Part shown: piece by piece, positions 61,159-64,000 of the stretch | Layout of the letters: every line of letters starts with the position of its first letter | How positions within the stretch are numbered: position 1 is the first letter of the stretch | Source: an uncultured Pseudomonadota bacterium | GTDB lineage: Bacteria > Pseudomonadota > Gammaproteobacteria > Steroidobacterales > Steroidobacteraceae | Direction: 5' to 3' | Assembly: GCA_946479515.1 (NCBI GenBank) | Contig: CAMLGF010000016.1 | Location: 1 to 64,000, forward strand | Length of the DNA stretch: 64,000 nucleotides | Notes under the pieces: generated by a model | Seen by the model: the letters and a program-made list of their open reading frames with translations, nothing else | The model's database searches: none | What the model was told of the DNA's origin: nothing | Translations under genes and position numbers: made by a program

Positions 61159-62029
61159 GGCGGCGCACCTGCGGTTCCGCGCGCGGCCTGACCGTCCGCA
61201 GGGCGGCGCGCGCGGCGTCCAGCTCGGCGAGCAGCACGTCCACCGACGGGTAATTGCCATCGCGTTCGAGAATCACATCGAAGGGGCGCGGAGCCTGCGC
61301 CGACAGAGCGCCCAGCAATTCGAACACGGCTGCCGGCGGCGAGTGGACGTGGTCATCGAGCAGCCGCCGCTCGCCGGTGCTCGACTCGATCCACTTGCCC
61401 CCGGAGAGGTGCACACATTGCACCGATGCCAGCGGAAACTCGCTCAGGTCCGCGAGAGCATCGCGACGGGCATTGGCCGCGTTGGCATACAGGTTGTGCA
61501 GGTCCAGCAACAACGGTGCGCCGCTGGCGTGCAGGATGTGGCGGGTCCACGTGGCCTCGCTGCAGGTGGACGTGGGCGGCTCGAACAGCGTCGCGATGTT
61601 TTCGAGCCGGGGCAGCGAGCCGGTGACTGCACGAGCGCGCTCGAGATTGCGGACGCATTGCTCCACGGTGCGCGCCGTGCGCGGTGGCATGGCGAGGTGC
61701 CCGATCTCGATGCCCCCTGCGCGCACGAAGGCCAGGTGCTCGGACCAGCACTCCGGACGTACGTGCTCGATGAGCCGCGCCATGCTGTCGAGGCGGCGTT
61801 CATCGACGGGCGAAGCCGAGGCGAGACCCATGCCCACGCCGTGCAGGTGCACGGGCACTTCCCGCGCGAGGCCACGCAGCGCGTCCCGCTCGCGGCGGGA
61901 CGCATGAAAGTAGTTGTCAGCGATCACTTCGACGAGGTCAATGCGGTCGAGATGCAGGAGAATCGCGGCCGCCAGCTCTGGTCGCCAGCCCATGCCGACG
62001 CGCGAGCTGCCCTCAGCTGCCACAACCAC
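61151..62029 (-). CDS. DUF692 / MNIO (multinuclear iron oxidase) family enzyme
   Basis: This 292-residue TIM-barrel protein has the DUF692 signatures: GMGWRPEL at the N-terminus, WSEHLAFV, the ENI motif LPRLENIATLF, LLDLHNLYANAANA and QCVHLSGGKWIES, and a late ERDGNYP. Related enzymes (MbnB, TglH, BufB) use two or three irons to modify Cys residues in peptides. It starts with a GTG at 62029, inside the end of the upstream gene (17-bp overlap). That upstream gene encodes a Cys/Gly-rich tail, so the tail is the natural candidate substrate. The small gene downstream is coupled by an 8-bp overlap. The peptide-modifying role is inferred. Confidence 0.88.
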   Translation of the reverse strand: MVVAAEGSSRVGMGWRPELAAAILLHLDRIDLVEVIADNYFHASRRERDALRGLAREVPVHLHGVGMGLASASPVDERRLDSMARLIEHVRPECWSEHLAFVRAGGIEIGHLAMPPRTARTVEQCVRNLERARAVTGSLPRLENIATLFEPPTSTCSEATWTRHILHASGAPLLLDLHNLYANAANARRDALADLSEFPLASVQCVHLSGGKWIESSTGERRLLDDHVHSPPAAVFELLGALSAQAPRPFDVILERDGNYPSVDVLLAELDAARAALRTVRPRAEPQVRRHA

Positions 62030-62891
62030 CGCAACCTCCTCCGCAGCCGCCGCCGCCGCAGCTCGAACCGCAGGCCGACGAGCAGGCCAGGTTTTCTCTC
62101 AATTTCTGTTTGCTGATCCTGGCGGCAGAGGGATAGACCACACGCGGCAGCGCCGCGAGCCCAAAGGTCGCTGCCACCAGCACGGCCTCATTGGTGGCGC
62201 CGGTGGCGGACATTCTGCCCACGCGGTCCTTCAGGCGTGCAAACAAGGTCTGCTGATCGTGCAATGCCCGCCGGCCCTCGCTCGTGCGAGGCAAGCGATA
62301 AATGGCGTACGCGGCCGCCAACGCGGCGAGCGTGAGCATGACCAGGAACGCGATGTTCGTGTGTCCCCGCTGCACGGCAATGACGATCTTCGTGACGGAC
62401 AGCGCCGCCAGCGAGCCCGCGATCAACACAAGCGCCGGACGGCGCCGGACATACTCGGCATCGTCGGCCATCAGGCCCTCGGTACGCAGAGGAGCGGTGT
62501 ATTCCTCGGCAGCCAATCTGAGCAGTGGGTCCTGCAGCAGGTCCTTCATGGTGAGCCGCGCGGAGCACTGCCTCAGTAGCGTCACTTCGAGCGGATGGGT
62601 CACGGCCTCAGGCGACGTGAGTCCGGTGGTGATGAAGTACTCGCCGACCCGGGTCAGCAGTTTGCGCTCGTGGAGCGCGAACAACAGGGTATGCAGCAGC
62701 TCGCGCTGCCCGCCACGCAAGTAGGAGACCAGGTAGGGGTCGCGAAGAAGGCGCCGCGCCATTGGCGATGCATCCCGCTGCGGACCCTGCAAGATGCCCA
62801 GAACGACCAGCAGGAGCAGCAGCAATGCCGCCAGACTCGCGATTAGATAGAGCACCAGGAAGGCTGGGCCAGGCAGGTCGAAAGGATTCAT
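62013..62891 (-). CDS. TIGR04222-like membrane protein with Cys/Gly-rich C-terminal tail
   Basis: This 292-residue protein has an N-terminal transmembrane segment (YLIASLAALLLLLLVVLGIL) and a cytosolic domain (about 40-150, DPYLVSYLRGGQRELLHTLLFALHERKLL). Two more membrane helices follow near 155-200, and another domain carries RTSEGRRALHDQQ. The tail, after KLRENLACSSACGSSC, is almost only Gly and Cys, with seven Cys in the last 25 residues. This arrangement matches TIGR04222-type proteins, whose Cys/Gly tails lie beside DUF692 enzymes. ATG 62891 with AGGG upstream is preferred over GTG 62900. The tail gene end overlaps the DUF692 start. Confidence 0.85.
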   Translation of the reverse strand: MNPFDLPGPAFLVLYLIASLAALLLLLLVVLGILQGPQRDASPMARRLLRDPYLVSYLRGGQRELLHTLLFALHERKLLTRVGEYFITTGLTSPEAVTHPLEVTLLRQCSARLTMKDLLQDPLLRLAAEEYTAPLRTEGLMADDAEYVRRRPALVLIAGSLAALSVTKIVIAVQRGHTNIAFLVMLTLAALAAAYAIYRLPRTSEGRRALHDQQTLFARLKDRVGRMSATGATNEAVLVAATFGLAALPRVVYPSAARISKQKLRENLACSSACGSSCGGGGCGGGCGGCGS

Positions 62892-62901
62892 CGCAGCCAC
62901 C

Positions 62902-63633
62902 CTACTTCGTCGCCCGCGGCGCGATGGCGCGCGCGAAGTCGATGAGCTGCGCGAGCAGCCGCAACGAATCGGCGGTGACGGGCTGGCCCTGGTCGCGAAT
63001 CTGCTGGCTGCGCTCGATCAATGCCACCGCACCGTGGTGCGACGCCAGCTCCAGCAGCGCGTCTTTCGGTGTGGTCGCCGGCTGACCTGCCAGCTCTCGC
63101 AGCGCCACCGCCGACGCGCGCAGCGGACCCACGGCCTCGGCGAGAACACGCGTGCGGGCATGATCGTTGTGCAGCAGCAGCGACTGCCGCAGGCGCAGCG
63201 AGAGGTTGAGCAGCACTTGCGCGACGCGGCGACTCAGCGCCTCCTTGCTGATGGAAAGCGAAGCAAACGGGTCCGCGCCATGCAGCACACGCCGGCGGTG
63301 CAGGATGTCGAAGTACTTGACCGCGAAGGCTTCCGTCGCCGCCAGAAGCTCGTCTTCGAGCAGCACCAGGGGCTTGAGGTCGATGGCCGCCGCCAGCGCC
63401 TGTGCGCGCGCGCGCCAGTCTTCGACCTGCGCCAGATCGATGTGCGTGAACACCATGAGCAAGTTCACGTCCGAGGTCGCCCGCAAGCGCCCTTCCGCGG
63501 CGGAGCCGAACAACACGATGGACTTGAGTGAGGCGCCGAAGGCGTCTATCGACAGCTGCGCGAACTCCGCCAGCGCAGCGGCGATGTCGGCCGGAAGATC
63601 GCTTGCCCAGAGTTCCCGACGCGTCGCAGCCAT
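62902..63633 (-). CDS. Nucleotidyltransferase-fold protein (MNT-like)
   Basis: This 243-residue protein has an NTP_transf_2 domain (about residues 15-110) with the motif VLFGSAAEGRLRATSDVNLL. The second metal-binding Asp of the usual SD-x-D is Asn here (SDVN), so catalysis may be weak or lost. A helical C-terminal region of HEPN-like appearance follows (SRRVAQVLLNLSLRLRQSLLLHND). It precedes the TIGR04222-like gene by 10 bp and is likely the first gene of the MNIO operon. It could be a toxin-antitoxin-like or regulatory component. No antitoxin-type partner gene is visible. Confidence 0.8.
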   Translation of the reverse strand: MAATRRELWASDLPADIAAALAEFAQLSIDAFGASLKSIVLFGSAAEGRLRATSDVNLLMVFTHIDLAQVEDWRARAQALAAAIDLKPLVLLEDELLAATEAFAVKYFDILHRRRVLHGADPFASLSISKEALSRRVAQVLLNLSLRLRQSLLLHNDHARTRVLAEAVGPLRASAVALRELAGQPATTPKDALLELASHHGAVALIERSQQIRDQGQPVTADSLRLLAQLIDFARAIAPRATK

Positions 63634-63696
63634 TGGCCCTCCCAGGTTTGGCGGCGAGGATTATGGCTTGGCGCCGGTTATATTGCAGTTAGACCG

Positions 63697-64000
63697 CTAT
63701 TCACCGTAGCGCGCCACGTGCCGCTGGTACGCCAGCAGATGTCGCAAGGCCTCGCGCGGCCGGTTGGCCTTCTCATGCAGGCGCGCCAGGTTGAAATGCG
63801 CGTCGCAGAGCAGCGGGTCCTGCGCCAGCGCGTCGCGATAGGCCGCCATGGCCTCCTCTTCGCGCTGCAGGTCCTCGAGCAGGATGGCGAGGTTGAACGA
63901 CAGCAATGCACTCGAAGACTTGGCCTGTCGATACAGGCGCTCCGCGGCCTGCAGCTGCCCATCGAGATGCAGCAGGCGGCCGAGATTGATGCGCGCTTCC
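63697..64000 (-). CDS. TPR-domain protein, N-terminus outside window
   Basis: The last 100 residues of a protein whose start lies beyond the window. They contain three tetratricopeptide motifs: ARINLGRLLHLDGQLQAAERLY, LLSFNLAILLEDLQREEEAMAAYRDAL and DAHFNLARLHEKANRPREALRHLLAY. The C-terminus reads RHVARYGE. In proteobacteria such ends occur on MerR-like HTH/TPR proteins and on general scaffold proteins, and the missing N-terminus decides between them. It reads toward the nucleotidyltransferase gene, 63 bp away. Confidence 0.75.
   Translation of the reverse strand, partial: EARINLGRLLHLDGQLQAAERLYRQAKSSSALLSFNLAILLEDLQREEEAMAAYRDALAQDPLLCDAHFNLARLHEKANRPREALRHLLAYQRHVARYGE

Noticed and set aside
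1..64000. Search for tRNA, rRNA, CRISPR arrays, insertion sequences, prophage or integrase genes
   Set aside because: No cloverleaf, spacer-repeat pattern, transposase motif or terminal inverted repeats were recognised on either strand.

Overview
The window is about 64 kb of very GC-rich DNA, densely packed with genes on both strands. I see no rRNA, tRNA, CRISPR array or insertion sequence. TonB-dependent receptors, lipoprotein signals, LuxR/NarL and 7TMR-DISM signalling proteins, an MltB transglycosylase and a thermostable-hemolysin operon point to a free-living, biomass-degrading proteobacterium. It is most likely a gammaproteobacterium of the Steroidobacter/Xanthomonas-like groups. That placement is inferred from gene content only.

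Layout. (1) 1-5.5 kb: amidohydrolase (partial), a fused enoyl-CoA hydratase/3-hydroxyacyl-CoA dehydrogenase and a MarR regulator, divergent from a TonB-dependent receptor. This resembles beta-oxidation of hydroxycinnamate-type aromatics. (2) 5.5-14.5 kb: FCD regulator, secreted esterase, EF-hand protein, trehalose-phosphatase, CocE-type hydrolase, a beta-propeller protein and a flavin monooxygenase. (3) 14.5-20.9 kb: a signalling block with a NarL-type regulator, a secreted protein with a Gly/Ser linker and C-terminal membrane anchor, a 7TMR-DISM kinase, a papain-like hydrolase and a pseudo-receiver. A 20-bp element is repeated in front of two of these genes. (4) 21-43.6 kb: plant-polysaccharide use. 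It holds GH43 and GH51 arabinan enzymes, a tannase/feruloyl-esterase-like protein, a GH43 xylosidase with a sugar transporter, a TonB receptor, a GH9 cellulase-like lipoprotein, a LysR regulator, a probable ToxR-type regulator with two malectin domains, a GH29 fucosidase and a ThuA protein. NhaA lies among them. (5) 43.6-48.3 kb: single receiver, RRM protein, DUF4136 lipoprotein, SMP-30 lactonase and a TTC38-like TPR protein. (6) 48.3-52.5 kb: a large AAA/TPR regulator flanked by two genes that share a nearly identical upstream site. (7) 52.6-58.7 kb: an esterase fused to a formylglycine-generating-enzyme-like domain, then a tight five-gene operon (thermostable-hemolysin-like GNAT, adenylate-forming ligase, haem-oxygenase-like di-iron protein, SDR, TPR). 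(8) 58.7-64 kb: a beta-lactamase-fold lipoprotein, MltB, then an operon with a DUF692/MNIO enzyme, a TIGR04222-like membrane protein with a Cys/Gly-rich tail, a small partner and a nucleotidyltransferase.

How it may work together. Regions 1, 2 and 4 fit the breakdown of arabinoxylan/xyloglucan-type walls and their ester-linked phenolics. The uncharacterised systems most worth following are the hemolysin/ligase/di-iron/SDR operon, the MNIO/TIGR04222 operon, the AAA regulator with its GGAACA-N-TGTTCC sites, the malectin one-component regulator, and the signalling block with the shared 20-bp element.
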